A DNA stretch of 64,000 nt from an uncultured Bilophila sp. (GTDB lineage Bacteria; Desulfobacterota; Desulfovibrionia; Desulfovibrionales; Desulfovibrionaceae): contig CABKMN010000001.1 in assembly GCA_902373525.1 (NCBI GenBank), forward strand, positions 62,001 to 126,000, in the 5' to 3' direction. The notes beneath the pieces are model-generated. The model worked only from the letters and a program-made list of their open reading frames with translations, had not been told where the DNA came from and did not search any database. Shown in pieces: positions 6,941-15,110 of the stretch (within the stretch, counting starts at the first letter, position 1; every line of letters begins with the position of its first letter). The position numbers and the translations under genes are program-made.

Positions 6941-9900
6941 TTAGTCAGCGGTCTTGGGGAGTTCCACCGCGCCGGGAATCTCCGTAAGATGCTTCAACAG
7001 TTCGTAGCGTTCGTTATAGGACTTTTCCAGTTCGCTCTGGAGCCGTTCGGATTCTTCCGGATTGATGCTCTTGAGCTGGGCATAGCGGTTTTCGCCGGCC
7101 AGGAATTCACGCAGCGTCCCGTCGGGAGCCTTGGATTCCAGGGTCAGAGGCGACTTGCCCTGAGCGGCCAGTTCGGGGTTGAAGCGGTACAGCGGCCAGT
7201 AACCGCTTTCCACCGCCAGCTTGCCTTCTTCCATGCTCTTGCCCATGCCCTTGCGGATGCCCTGGTTGATGCAGGGAGCGTAGGCGATGATGAGGGACGG
7301 TCCCTTGTAGGCTTCGGCTTCCTTCAGGGCCTTGAGAACCTGCTGCTTGTTGGCGCCCATGGAAACGGAGGCCACATACACATAGCCGTAGGTCATCGCC
7401 ATGCGGCCGAGGTCCTTCTTGCCGGTACGCTTGCCGGCGGCGGCGAACTTGGCGATGGAGCCGAGCGGGGTGGACTTGGAGGCCTGACCGCCCGTGTTGG
7501 AGTACACTTCCGTATCCATGACCAGCACGTTGATGTCTTCACCGGAAGCCAACACATGGTCCAGTCCGCCGTAACCGATGTCATAGGCCCAACCGTCGCC
7601 GCCGAAGACCCAGATGGACTTCTTGGTGAGCAGGTCGTTCATGTCCCAGATTTCATCGAACAGGTGGTGTTCCGGAGCGTCGGCAAGGGCGGCGAGGATT
7701 TCTTCGCCGTACTTCTTGGAACCTTCGGCGTCGTCCTTGTTTTCCAGCCAGCCGTTGAGGGAGGCAACCAGTTCTTCGGGAAGATCGGGCAGCTTGGCCG
7801 CTTCCGCGATGACGTCGGCGAGCTTTTCGCGACGGTGCTTGACCGCGCTCAGCATGCCGAAACCGTATTCGGCGGCGTCTTCAAAGAGGGAGCTGCCCCA
7901 AGCCGGGCCGTGGCCGTCCTTGTTGGTGGTGTACGGCACGGTGGGAGCTGAGCCGCCCCAGATGGAGGAGCAGCCGGTCGCGTTGGCGACGAGCATGCGT
8001 TCCCCGAAGAGCTGGGTGATCAGCTTGACGTAAGGCGTTTCGCCGCAACCCGCGCAGGCGCCGGAGAATTCCAGCAGAGGCTGCTGGAGCTGGGAGCCCT
8101 TCAGGCTGTCGCGGGACATCAGGTTGTCCTTGGGTTCCACGCATTCGGTGGCGAACTTGAGGTTGGCGACCTGATCTTCGATCTGGGTGTGGAGCGGCTT
8201 CATGACCAGAGCCTTGGTCTTGGCCGGGCACACTTCGGCGCAGGAACCGCAGCCGAGGCAGTCTTCAGCGTACACCTGCATGCGGAACTTGAGGCCCTTG
8301 AGTTCCTTGCCGATGGCGTCCTTGGTGACGAAGGAAGCCGGAGCGCAGGCCAGTTCCTCGTCGTTCACCAGAACGGGGCGGATGGCCGCGTGGGGGCAGA
8401 CGAAGGAGCACTGGCAGCACTGGATGCAGTTTTCGGAAATCCATTCGGGGATGTTCACGGCTACGCCGCGCTTTTCAAACGCGGTGGTGCCGAGCGGAAC
8501 CAGCCCGTCGGGTTCGAAGGCGGACACGGGCAGCTTGTCGCCCTGCTGAGCGAGGATCGGACGCACCACGTTGGTGATGTATTCCGGTTCGTGGTTGTGG
8601 CCACAGCCGCAGCTGCAGGTGCACGCTTCGGCCTTGGGAGCGTCCGCGGCATCGGCCCATTCGGCCGGAACCTTGATTTCGGTCAGAGCGGCGATGGCGT
8701 TGTCCACGGCGGCGAGGTTCATGTTGACGATCTTGTCGCCCTTGCGGCCGTAGGTCTTTTTGATGGAGTCCTTCAGCAGCGACACGGCCTGATCAAAGGG
8801 AATGACTTCGGCGAGCTTGAAGAAGGCGGTCTGCATGATCATGTTGATGCGTCCGCCGAGGCCGATTTCCATGGCGACCTTCACCGCGTCCACGTTGTAG
8901 AAGCGGATGTGCTTGCGGGCGATGATGCGCTTCATGGAAGCGGGCAGTTCGCGGCTGAGGTCTTCGACGGTGTTCCATTCGGAGTTCAGCACGAACACGC
9001 CGCCGTCCTTGATGCCTTCGAGCACGTCGTACTGATGGACATAGGTGGACTTGTGGCAGGCGATGTAGTCGGCCTGATTCACCAGATAGGTGGAGCTGAT
9101 GGGCGACTTGCCGAAGCGCAGGTGGGACACGGTGAAGCCGCCGGACTTTTTGGAGTCGTAGGCGAAGTAGGCCTGAGCGTAGAGATCGGTGTTGTCGCCG
9201 ATGATCTTGATGGCCTGCTTGTTGGCGCCCACGGTGCCGTCGGCGCCGAGGCCGAAGAACTTGCACTGCACGGTGCCGGGGGCCACGGTGTCGATATCCT
9301 TGCCGACTTCGAGGCTGGTGTAGCTCACGTCGTCGTCGATGCCCACGGAGAAGTGGTTCTTCGAGCCGATGGTGTTCATGTTGTCGAACACGGCCTGCGC
9401 CATCGCGGGGGTGAATTCCTTGGAACCCAGACCGTAGCGACCGCCGAGGATGCGGGGCGCGTTGCCCTTTTCCATGAAGGCGGCACAGACGTCGAGGTAC
9501 AGGGGTTCGCCGAGGCAGCCGGGTTCCTTGGTGCGGTCGAGCACGGTGATGGTTTCGACCGTGGTGGGAATGACCTTCAGCAGGTGTTCCACGGAGAAGG
9601 GACGGTACAGGCGAACCTTCACGAGGCCGAGGCGCTGGCCCTGCGCGTTCAGCAGGTTGATCACCTCTTCGATGGTTTCACAGGCGGAACCCATGGCGAC
9701 GATCACGCGGTCGGCTTCCGGGTGGCCCACATAGTCGAAGGGACGGTACTTGCGGCCGGTGATGCCTTCAACCTTCTTCATCGCCTCGACGACGATGTTC
9801 GGAACGGCGTTGTAGAAGAGGTTCCGGCGTTCGGTGTTCTGGAAGTAGATGTCGGGGTTCTGGGCGGTGCCGCGCTGGTGCGGGTGTTCCGGGTTCATGG

Positions 9901-10519
9901 CGTTCTGCCGGAATTCGTTCACCTTTTCCCAGTTGACGACCTTGCGGATGTCTTCATAGTCGATGACTTCGATCTTCTGGATTTCGTGAGAGGTACGGAA
10001 GCCGTCGAAGAAATGGCAGAAGGGCACGCTGGATTCGATGGTGGACAGATGGGCCACCAGAGCGAGGTCCATGCACTCCTGAACCGAGCTGGCGCACAGG
10101 AAGGCGAAGCCGGTCTGACGCGCGGCCATGACGTCCTGCTGGTCGCCGAAGATGCTCAGGGCGTGGGTGGAAAGCGCGCGGGCGGAAACGTGGAACACGG
10201 TGGGGAGCAGTTCGCCGGCGATCTTGTACATGTTGGGGATCATCAGCAGGAGGCCCTGAGAGGCCGTAAACGTGCTGGTCATGGCTCCCGCGACCAGAGA
10301 ACCGTGCACGGCGCCGGCGGCGCCCGCTTCGGACTGAAGCTCACGCACGGTAACGGTCTGTCCCATCAGATTCTTTTTACCGGCGGCGGCCCAGTCGTCG
10401 GCCAGTTCGCCCATCACGGAGGACGGCGTAATAGGATAGATGCAGGCGACGTCGCTCAGCGCGTAGGCGATGTGCGTGGTTGCCGTGTTGCCGTCCATGG
10501 TTTTCATTTTCTTGGCCAT
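6941..10519 (-). CDS. por: pyruvate:ferredoxin (flavodoxin) oxidoreductase, single chain
   Basis: 1192-aa homodimer-type enzyme: pyruvate, CoA and oxidised ferredoxin give acetyl-CoA, CO2 and reduced ferredoxin. ATG 10519 has AAGGGAG upstream. Order: pyrimidine-binding domain with YPITPSSVMGE (near 30), transketolase-like and gamma domains, a two-cluster ferredoxin domain (CIQCCQCSFVCPHAAIRP and CLGCGSCAEVCP), and a TPP domain with CAGCGETPYVKL, GDGWAYDIGYGGLD and NTGGQASKSTPLG. Around residues 631-643 a Cys/His-rich stretch, CTCSCGCGHNH, sits in the linker before the ferredoxin domain; I do not recall it from the family. The C-terminus has no Cys after APCINQG, so the disulfide-bearing tail described for D. 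africanus is not evident. It heads por-pta-ackA. Confidence 0.97.
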   Translation of the reverse strand: MAKKMKTMDGNTATTHIAYALSDVACIYPITPSSVMGELADDWAAAGKKNLMGQTVTVRELQSEAGAAGAVHGSLVAGAMTSTFTASQGLLLMIPNMYKIAGELLPTVFHVSARALSTHALSIFGDQQDVMAARQTGFAFLCASSVQECMDLALVAHLSTIESSVPFCHFFDGFRTSHEIQKIEVIDYEDIRKVVNWEKVNEFRQNAMNPEHPHQRGTAQNPDIYFQNTERRNLFYNAVPNIVVEAMKKVEGITGRKYRPFDYVGHPEADRVIVAMGSACETIEEVINLLNAQGQRLGLVKVRLYRPFSVEHLLKVIPTTVETITVLDRTKEPGCLGEPLYLDVCAAFMEKGNAPRILGGRYGLGSKEFTPAMAQAVFDNMNTIGSKNHFSVGIDDDVSYTSLEVGKDIDTVAPGTVQCKFFGLGADGTVGANKQAIKIIGDNTDLYAQAYFAYDSKKSGGFTVSHLRFGKSPISSTYLVNQADYIACHKSTYVHQYDVLEGIKDGGVFVLNSEWNTVEDLSRELPASMKRIIARKHIRFYNVDAVKVAMEIGLGGRINMIMQTAFFKLAEVIPFDQAVSLLKDSIKKTYGRKGDKIVNMNLAAVDNAIAALTEIKVPAEWADAADAPKAEACTCSCGCGHNHEPEYITNVVRPILAQQGDKLPVSAFEPDGLVPLGTTAFEKRGVAVNIPEWISENCIQCCQCSFVCPHAAIRPVLVNDEELACAPASFVTKDAIGKELKGLKFRMQVYAEDCLGCGSCAEVCPAKTKALVMKPLHTQIEDQVANLKFATECVEPKDNLMSRDSLKGSQLQQPLLEFSGACAGCGETPYVKLITQLFGERMLVANATGCSSIWGGSAPTVPYTTNKDGHGPAWGSSLFEDAAEYGFGMLSAVKHRREKLADVIAEAAKLPDLPEELVASLNGWLENKDDAEGSKKYGEEILAALADAPEHHLFDEIWDMNDLLTKKSIWVFGGDGWAYDIGYGGLDHVLASGEDINVLVMDTEVYSNTGGQASKSTPLGSIAKFAAAGKRTGKKDLGRMAMTYGYVYVASVSMGANKQQVLKALKEAEAYKGPSLIIAYAPCINQGIRKGMGKSMEEGKLAVESGYWPLYRFNPELAAQGKSPLTLESKAPDGTLREFLAGENRYAQLKSINPEESERLQSELEKSYNERYELLKHLTEIPGAVELPKTAD

Positions 10520-10530
10520 GAAAACTCCCT

Positions 10531-10581
10531 TCCGCCCTCGGGCGGACGTTGTTTGTCTGTCCGTCGGCGTGACGGGCAAAC
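10531..10581 (-). other. inverted repeats in the por 5' leader
   Basis: A 6-bp hairpin (TCCGCC/GGCGGA, 10531-10546) lies just upstream of the por Shine-Dalgarno sequence. An interrupted inverted repeat with arms GTTTG...CCGTC and GACGG...CAAAC (10551-10581) lies next to it. They could affect leader folding or mRNA stability; there is no sign of a known riboswitch. Confidence 0.3.
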
Positions 10582-10918
10582 AGGATACGTGTTCAGCCGC
10601 AAACGCCAGCGAGGCCGGCGCGGCAACATGTTGTGTACTATTCAGAGCGCGGGGCGCGTGCCCAAAGGGGCGGAGACTCCCGGACACATGTCCTTTTCAG
10701 GAGGATAACGACTTGCCGTCCCTTGTCCATTGTTATGTTGTCGACTCTGATCTGACGTACCGGTTTCCTGCGGCGTTCCGGGATTCTCCCTCCCCCGTTT
10801 CGACGCGGGAACCGGCCTGTTCATGGCGAGTGAAGGTCTTCCATCTGGAATGGATGAAACACGTTCCGCATGTGGGAAGGCAATACCATACATTTGGTTG
10901 GTTGAACAGTCTATTTCG

Positions 10919-10947
10919 TGTTTATTCCTAAAAATCTTTTTGCACAA
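10919..10947 (-). promoter_or_regulatory. promoter candidate for por
   Basis: On the minus strand TTGTGC (10947-10942) and TAAACA (10924-10919) are separated by exactly 17 bases. The site lies just downstream of the smr hairpin, where a new transcript would start. Confidence 0.35.
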
Positions 10948-10970
10948 GCGGACGAGGGACGGAAACGGAC

Positions 10971-11014
10971 GAGCCCCTGACAAGGATTTCAAACGGATAT
11001 CCTGACAGGGGCTC
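10971..11014 (-). terminator. inverted repeat after the smr gene
   Basis: Arms GAGCCCCTG...AGGAT and ATCCT...CAGGGGCTC form a long hairpin 21 bases after the smr stop codon. The following minus-strand sequence is only weakly T-rich, so termination strength is uncertain. Confidence 0.55.
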
Positions 11015-11034
11015 GTGCGGCGTGAACGGAAAAA

Positions 11035-12009
11035 TCAGAGAAGATCGGGATCGGCGGGTTTGCGTTCCCAACAGATTTTTCCCTGCCCCTTCCTGAATTT
11101 CCGCAGCAGCACGTAGAGGGCCCCGGCACCGCCGTCGGCGGGCCGCGCCGTGCAAAAGGCGAGAATCACACGTTTAAACGGGTCCTGCGTGAACCACTCC
11201 TGAACTTTTTCCCTGAGAATGGGAATCCCGTGCGGCGAATTCAGGCCGCGTCCGGGGACGACCAGAACGGTCCGTTGGCCCTTGAAATAGGCCGCGCGGA
11301 AAAAACCGATCAGCGCGTCGAACGCCTGCTGCGCGTTCATCCCGTGGAGATCGAGGTGGGATTCCGGGCTGAACTGGCCCGCCTGAAGTTTTCCCACCGT
11401 CATAAGATCGAGCCCGACGACATGCCCTTCAACGTATTCATCCGTGAACGCAAGTGCGAACTCGAGTTTACCGTCCATGAAGTCTTGGAGCGGATTGACG
11501 GCTTCCTGCACGGGGGCAACCGGAGCGGGCGCTTCGGCGACGACGGCGCGGCCTTTCCCGGAGAGAGGGGTCACGTCCTGCATGGCGCTGAAGAAAACGT
11601 TGTCCTCAACCTGAAGCTGCTCCGGCTCCTCAGGAGAGGAGGCCGTTTCCTGTGCGGGTGCGGCTTTCTTTTTGGCCTTCAGAGACCGCTTGGTTTCCCG
11701 GACGGAGTCTTCAGCCAGAACCGGATGTCCCAGCGAGGTCGGCGCGGACGGTTTTGGAGACGTCTTTTTGGAGGCGGCACCCAGTTTGGTCACTCCGGAA
11801 ACGGCGGCGAGAAAGGCTCTGGCTTCCTTGTCGTCGGAGGGGGAGGAGCCGAATTCCGAATAGAAGGACAGCGCCGCGTCGGCATCGGCTGACGGAGCCG
11901 GTTTTTTCGTGACGGTGCGTTCCTTTTTCTTCTCTTCCAAAGACTGAAAGCGTTTTTTGTCCAGCTTGCGGAAGGGGTTTTCCGCTGCAAAGGTTTTTTC
12001 TTCATTCAT
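11035..12009 (-). CDS. Smr-domain protein with long disordered N-terminus
   Basis: 324-aa protein. The start at 12009 (MNEEKTFAAENPFRKL) is chosen because upstream in-frame sequence has no typical protein character. Residues 1 to about 215 are low-complexity, rich in Lys, Glu, Ala, Pro and Ser, and probably flexible. The C-terminal 100 residues form an Smr domain: LDLHGMNAQQAFDAL, then VVPGRGLNSPHG and ARPADGGAGALYVLLRKF, with the LDxHG and GxGxG-type signatures present. Smr domains occur in MutS2 and stand-alone YdaL/SmrA proteins and are linked to nicking endonuclease or RNA cleavage activity. Which substrate this one uses is unknown. It diverges from purM. Confidence 0.85.
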   Translation of the reverse strand: MNEEKTFAAENPFRKLDKKRFQSLEEKKKERTVTKKPAPSADADAALSFYSEFGSSPSDDKEARAFLAAVSGVTKLGAASKKTSPKPSAPTSLGHPVLAEDSVRETKRSLKAKKKAAPAQETASSPEEPEQLQVEDNVFFSAMQDVTPLSGKGRAVVAEAPAPVAPVQEAVNPLQDFMDGKLEFALAFTDEYVEGHVVGLDLMTVGKLQAGQFSPESHLDLHGMNAQQAFDALIGFFRAAYFKGQRTVLVVPGRGLNSPHGIPILREKVQEWFTQDPFKRVILAFCTARPADGGAGALYVLLRKFRKGQGKICWERKPADPDLL

Positions 12010-12124
12010 GTTGAGAACCTTTCGTGCGTTGAGAGATGGCGGTATAGGCCATACCATAGTCTCCGCGCGGCAGGACCGCAAGGGCCGGGAGCGGCTCAAA
12101 ACGGTCGAAGGAGGGGGCCGCCTC

Positions 12125-12153
12125 TTGCACAAGCCTTGGGAAAAGCCTATTCT
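12125..12153 (+). promoter_or_regulatory. purM promoter
   Basis: TTGCAC (12125-12130) and TATTCT (12148-12153) are spaced by exactly 17 bases and lie 41 bases before the purM ATG. This is a good sigma-70-type match, and the GAGGAGAGG ribosome-binding site follows. Confidence 0.65.
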
Positions 12154-12193
12154 CGCCGGACATATTACCCAAAGCTAGTTTGAGGAGAGGATC

Positions 12194-13246
12194 ATGTCCC
12201 TGACGCGAGCCCAAGCGTATACTGAGGCCGGAGTCAACATCGACGCTGGCAACTCCCTGGTTTCCCGCATCAAATCCATCGTATCGCAGACGCATATTCA
12301 CGGCGTGCTGTCGGATATCGGCGGGTTCGGCGGACTTTTCAAGCCGGATATGTCCGGTATGGACGAGCCGGTGCTGGTTGCCTCGACCGATGGCGTAGGC
12401 ACCAAGCTGAAACTTGCCTTTGCCTTCGACAAGCATGATACCGTCGGTATCGATCTTGTCGCCATGAGTGCCAATGATATTCTGGTTCAGGGCGCGCGTC
12501 CGTTGCTGTTCCTCGACTATTTCGCGACCGGCAAACTTGATGTGGACAAGACGACGCAGGTCATCGCCGGCATCGCCGAAGGCTGCAAGCAGGCCGGCTG
12601 CGCGCTGCTCGGCGGTGAAACGGCGGAAATGCCCGACATGTACGGCGACGGCGAGTACGACCTCGCCGGTTTCTGCGTGGGCATGGCGGACAACGCCAAG
12701 ATCGTGGACGGCTCCGGCATCCGTGTGGGCGACGTCCTCATCGGACTGGCGTCCTCCGGCATCCATTCCAACGGCTATTCCCTTGTCCGCAAGATTCTCG
12801 ACAAGAGCGGCCTCGGCCCTGACGATATCCTTCCCGGCACCGATCGGACCGTGAAGGACGTGCTGCTGGCCCCCACCTATATTTATTCCGACGTCGTGCG
12901 CAACCTGATGCGCGATCTGCCCGTCAAGGGCATGGTCCACATCACCGGCGGCGGTTTCTACGACAACATCCCCCGCGTGTTGCCCAACTCGGTGACGGCG
13001 GACATCAATTTCGCTTCTTGGGACGTTCAGCCCGTGTTCCACTGGCTGCGCGAGCAGGGCGGCCTGACTTGGCCCGAAATGCTTCAGATTTTCAACTGCG
13101 GCATCGGGTACGTTTTCATCGTTCCCGAAGACGTCGCCGAAGAGGCTATGGGTCGTCTTGAGGCGATGCACAAGGGCGCTTGGGTGATCGGCACTATCGG
13201 TCGCCGTCAGGAAAAGGATGAGGAACAGGTCAAAATCCTGTTCTAG
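12194..13246 (+). CDS. purM: phosphoribosylformylglycinamidine cyclo-ligase (AIR synthase)
   Basis: 350-aa enzyme of purine synthesis that closes the imidazole ring: FGAM plus ATP gives AIR. Family motifs are present in order: YTEAGVNIDAGN near residue 10, ASTDGVGTKLKLAF near residue 63, VAMSANDILVQGARPLLFLDY near residues 88-107, ALLGGETAEMPDMY near residue 136, LASSGIHSNGYSLVRK near residue 185 and HITGGGFYDNIPRVLP near residue 253. Length is normal. ATG 12194 has GAGGAGAGG 4-6 bases upstream. It stands alone between its own promoter and a terminator; no other pur gene is near. Confidence 0.97.
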   Translation: MSLTRAQAYTEAGVNIDAGNSLVSRIKSIVSQTHIHGVLSDIGGFGGLFKPDMSGMDEPVLVASTDGVGTKLKLAFAFDKHDTVGIDLVAMSANDILVQGARPLLFLDYFATGKLDVDKTTQVIAGIAEGCKQAGCALLGGETAEMPDMYGDGEYDLAGFCVGMADNAKIVDGSGIRVGDVLIGLASSGIHSNGYSLVRKILDKSGLGPDDILPGTDRTVKDVLLAPTYIYSDVVRNLMRDLPVKGMVHITGGGFYDNIPRVLPNSVTADINFASWDVQPVFHWLREQGGLTWPEMLQIFNCGIGYVFIVPEDVAEEAMGRLEAMHKGAWVIGTIGRRQEKDEEQVKILF

Positions 13247-13271
13247 CCTTTTCAGCCATCCGGTATAATGC

Positions 13272-13312
13272 GGAAAGCCTCCTCGGATAACTCGAGGAGG
13301 CTTTCCTGTTTT
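13272..13312 (+). terminator. purM terminator
   Basis: A perfect 14-bp stem GGAAAGCCTCCTCG/CGAGGAGGCTTTCC (13272-13285 with 13293-13306) is followed by TGTTTTA, 25 bases after the purM stop. Confidence 0.8.
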
Positions 13313-13346
13313 ACGGGAGTATGTTGAGTGAGCGTGTAACTGACCG

Positions 13347-13387
13347 CAACAAAAACAAAGGACCACCCGTTCAGCACGGGTGGTCCT
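13347..13387 (-). terminator. terminator of the sirC-hemA operon
   Basis: A 12-bp stem (13359-13370 with 13376-13387, loop TCAGC) is followed on the minus strand by TTGTTTTTGTTG. It lies 23 bases beyond the last stop codon of the minus-strand operon. Confidence 0.85.
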
Positions 13388-13410
13388 GATTTCGCAGCCC
13401 GACAGCCCGG

Positions 13411-13755
13411 TTATTGGGAAAGGCCTTCCGCTTCCGCCTCGGCGATGCGGGCGTCAAGCCAGCGCATCATGTCGCGTTCGGTTTCCGGGGAAGGGTAACA
13501 TACGCATTCGCACCGCATCCTGCCCTTGGCCCGCACGAGCAGTTCGAGCCTGACGCCGTCGTCGAGGATTTCAAGTGCGAGGCAATGCGGCCCGCACGAG
13601 GTTTCATGTTCGATCTGGACCGGGAGGAGCTGTTCTTTGTCCAGCGGGACCCAATAGAGCTTTTCGATGCCGGACTGACAGCCTCTGGCCGTCAGGTTTT
13701 CCTCCAGTCTGGCGAGGGTGTCCGGGTGCAGTTCGTCCACGAGATAGCAGCGCAT
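13411..13755 (-). CDS. conserved-looking small protein of unknown function, distal to hemA
   Basis: 114-aa protein. The ATG at 13755 has AAAGGAAC upstream and begins 10 bases after the hemA stop codon, so it is the last gene of the sirC-ccsA/hemX-hemA operon. I do not recognise a family. It is acidic and has seven cysteines (about residues 3, 26, 55, 59, 83, 85 and 87), including a closely packed RCECVC. There is no signal peptide or membrane segment. Cysteine clustering and the operon position would suit a metal- or tetrapyrrole-linked role, but that is inference only. Confidence 0.75.
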   Translation of the reverse strand: MRCYLVDELHPDTLARLEENLTARGCQSGIEKLYWVPLDKEQLLPVQIEHETSCGPHCLALEILDDGVRLELLVRAKGRMRCECVCYPSPETERDMMRWLDARIAEAEAEGLSQ

Positions 13756-13765
13756 GATCGTTCCT

Positions 13766-15109
13766 TTACAGGTGATGAGATTCGGATTTGCGGACTCTGC
13801 GCGTACATCGGCCCGCAGGGTGTTCTTCATCAAGGCCGAACATGCGTCTGATCAGTTCGACGTTGCGGGATGACGGTTCGGACTGCGCTTCCTTCAGGAA
13901 GGTGATGGGCTCATGCGAGAGCTTGCGGACCAGTCCGTGCAACATGGCTTCCAGCGCCTCGCGAGTGGCCTGATCCACGGGGCCGAGCCGTTTCAAGGTC
14001 CGGTAAAGTTCTTCCTGAGCGTGCGTTTCGAAATGCGAGAGCAGGTCCACAATTGTGGGTTGCAGGTCCAGCGAGTCCAGCCAGAACGTGAAGGCTTCGA
14101 CTTCCTCGTCGACGATGGCCTGCGCCTTCTCGGCTTCCACGCGGCGGTGGGCCAGATTTTCTTCAACCACTTCCTTCAGGTCGTCGATGTCGTAGAGATA
14201 GACGTTGTCCAGATTGTTGACGTCGGGATCGATGTCACGGGGCACCGCAATGTCGATGAAGAACATGGGGCGGTATTTGCGGCGTTTCAACACGTCCTTG
14301 ATGTCGCGGGCCCGGATGATGGCTTCCGGGGAACCCGTGGAGCTGATGATGATGTCCACGTTGGCGAGGCGGTCGAAAAGCTGCTCGAAGGGAACCGCTT
14401 CCCCCTTGAACTCGGCGGCGAGTTCCTTGGCGCGCTCGTAGGTCCTGTTGGCGACCTGCACGCTGCTGATGCCGGACTGGATGAGGTGGGTGGCCGCGAG
14501 TTCCGCCATTTCCCCCGCGCCGATGAGCATGGCCTGATACTGGCTCATGTCGCCGAAGATGCGTTTGGCGAGTTCCACGGCGGCGTAGCTGATGGAAACC
14601 GCGCTCGCCGCGATGCCCGTTTCGGTCCGTACGCGCTTGGCGACGCTGAACGACTTGTGGAGCAGACGGTTGATGATGGTTTTGGTCGTTCCCGCCACGG
14701 TCGCCTTGCGATAGGCGCCCTTGAGCTGGCCGAGGATTTGCGGTTCGCCGAGCACCATGGAGTCGAGGCTGGACGCCACGGTGAACAGATGGTTGATCGC
14801 TTCGCGCCCTTTATGGATGTAGACATAGGGGGAGAGCTCCACCACCTTTCGGCCCTTGGCGGAGGCCCAGGCCTCAAGCACGAGTCCCGGAACGTCGCCC
14901 TGACCGACGGCGAGGATTTCGACGCGGTTGCAGGTGGAAAGAATCAGCGCCTCATCCAGCGTCGTTTCCGCGGTGTTGTCTTCGCCCGAAGGGCGGAGCG
15001 GAATGGCCCACGTCTCTTTGGAGCAGTGATCCGTCAGTGCGAAACGTTCCCGTACCTCAACTCCGGCGGTGCGGTAGTTGAGCCCAATGAGATAGATTTG
15101 TTGTTCCAT
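13766..15109 (-). CDS. hemA: glutamyl-tRNA reductase
   Basis: 447-aa NADPH-dependent enzyme that reduces glutamyl-tRNA to glutamate-1-semialdehyde, the first committed step of the C5 route to tetrapyrroles. The catalytic cysteine is C60 in LSTCNRVE. SSLDSMVLGEPQILGQLK follows near residue 113, GAGEMAELAATHL marks the NADPH-binding domain near residue 197, and the C-terminal dimerisation helix contains PTIVDLLSHF. The tail after about residue 425 is Arg/Ser/His-rich. It starts one base after the ccsA/hemX-like stop, so the two are coupled. HemA is commonly feedback-regulated through its N-terminus, but nothing in this sequence proves that here. Confidence 0.97.
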   Translation of the reverse strand: MEQQIYLIGLNYRTAGVEVRERFALTDHCSKETWAIPLRPSGEDNTAETTLDEALILSTCNRVEILAVGQGDVPGLVLEAWASAKGRKVVELSPYVYIHKGREAINHLFTVASSLDSMVLGEPQILGQLKGAYRKATVAGTTKTIINRLLHKSFSVAKRVRTETGIAASAVSISYAAVELAKRIFGDMSQYQAMLIGAGEMAELAATHLIQSGISSVQVANRTYERAKELAAEFKGEAVPFEQLFDRLANVDIIISSTGSPEAIIRARDIKDVLKRRKYRPMFFIDIAVPRDIDPDVNNLDNVYLYDIDDLKEVVEENLAHRRVEAEKAQAIVDEEVEAFTFWLDSLDLQPTIVDLLSHFETHAQEELYRTLKRLGPVDQATREALEAMLHGLVRKLSHEPITFLKEAQSEPSSRNVELIRRMFGLDEEHPAGRCTRRVRKSESHHL

Positions 15110-15110
15110 A

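Larger units (their letters stand above)
10520..11034. other. por upstream region
   Basis: 515 bases with no protein gene that I can support. It holds leader hairpins near por, a promoter candidate at 10919-10947 and the terminator-like inverted repeat of the smr gene at 10971-11014. If that promoter is used, the por mRNA has a leader of about 390 bases. Confidence 0.5.

Noticed and set aside
5275..6987. Long plus-strand open frame (about 570 codons) over pta
   Set aside because: It is the antisense shadow of pta, whose motifs and length are complete; the plus-strand product is His/Arg-rich and matches nothing.
8189..10708. Long plus-strand open frame (about 839 codons) over por
   Set aside because: High-GC codon bias of por on the minus strand leaves the complementary frame open. 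The product is Val/His/Gly-rich with no recognisable domain.
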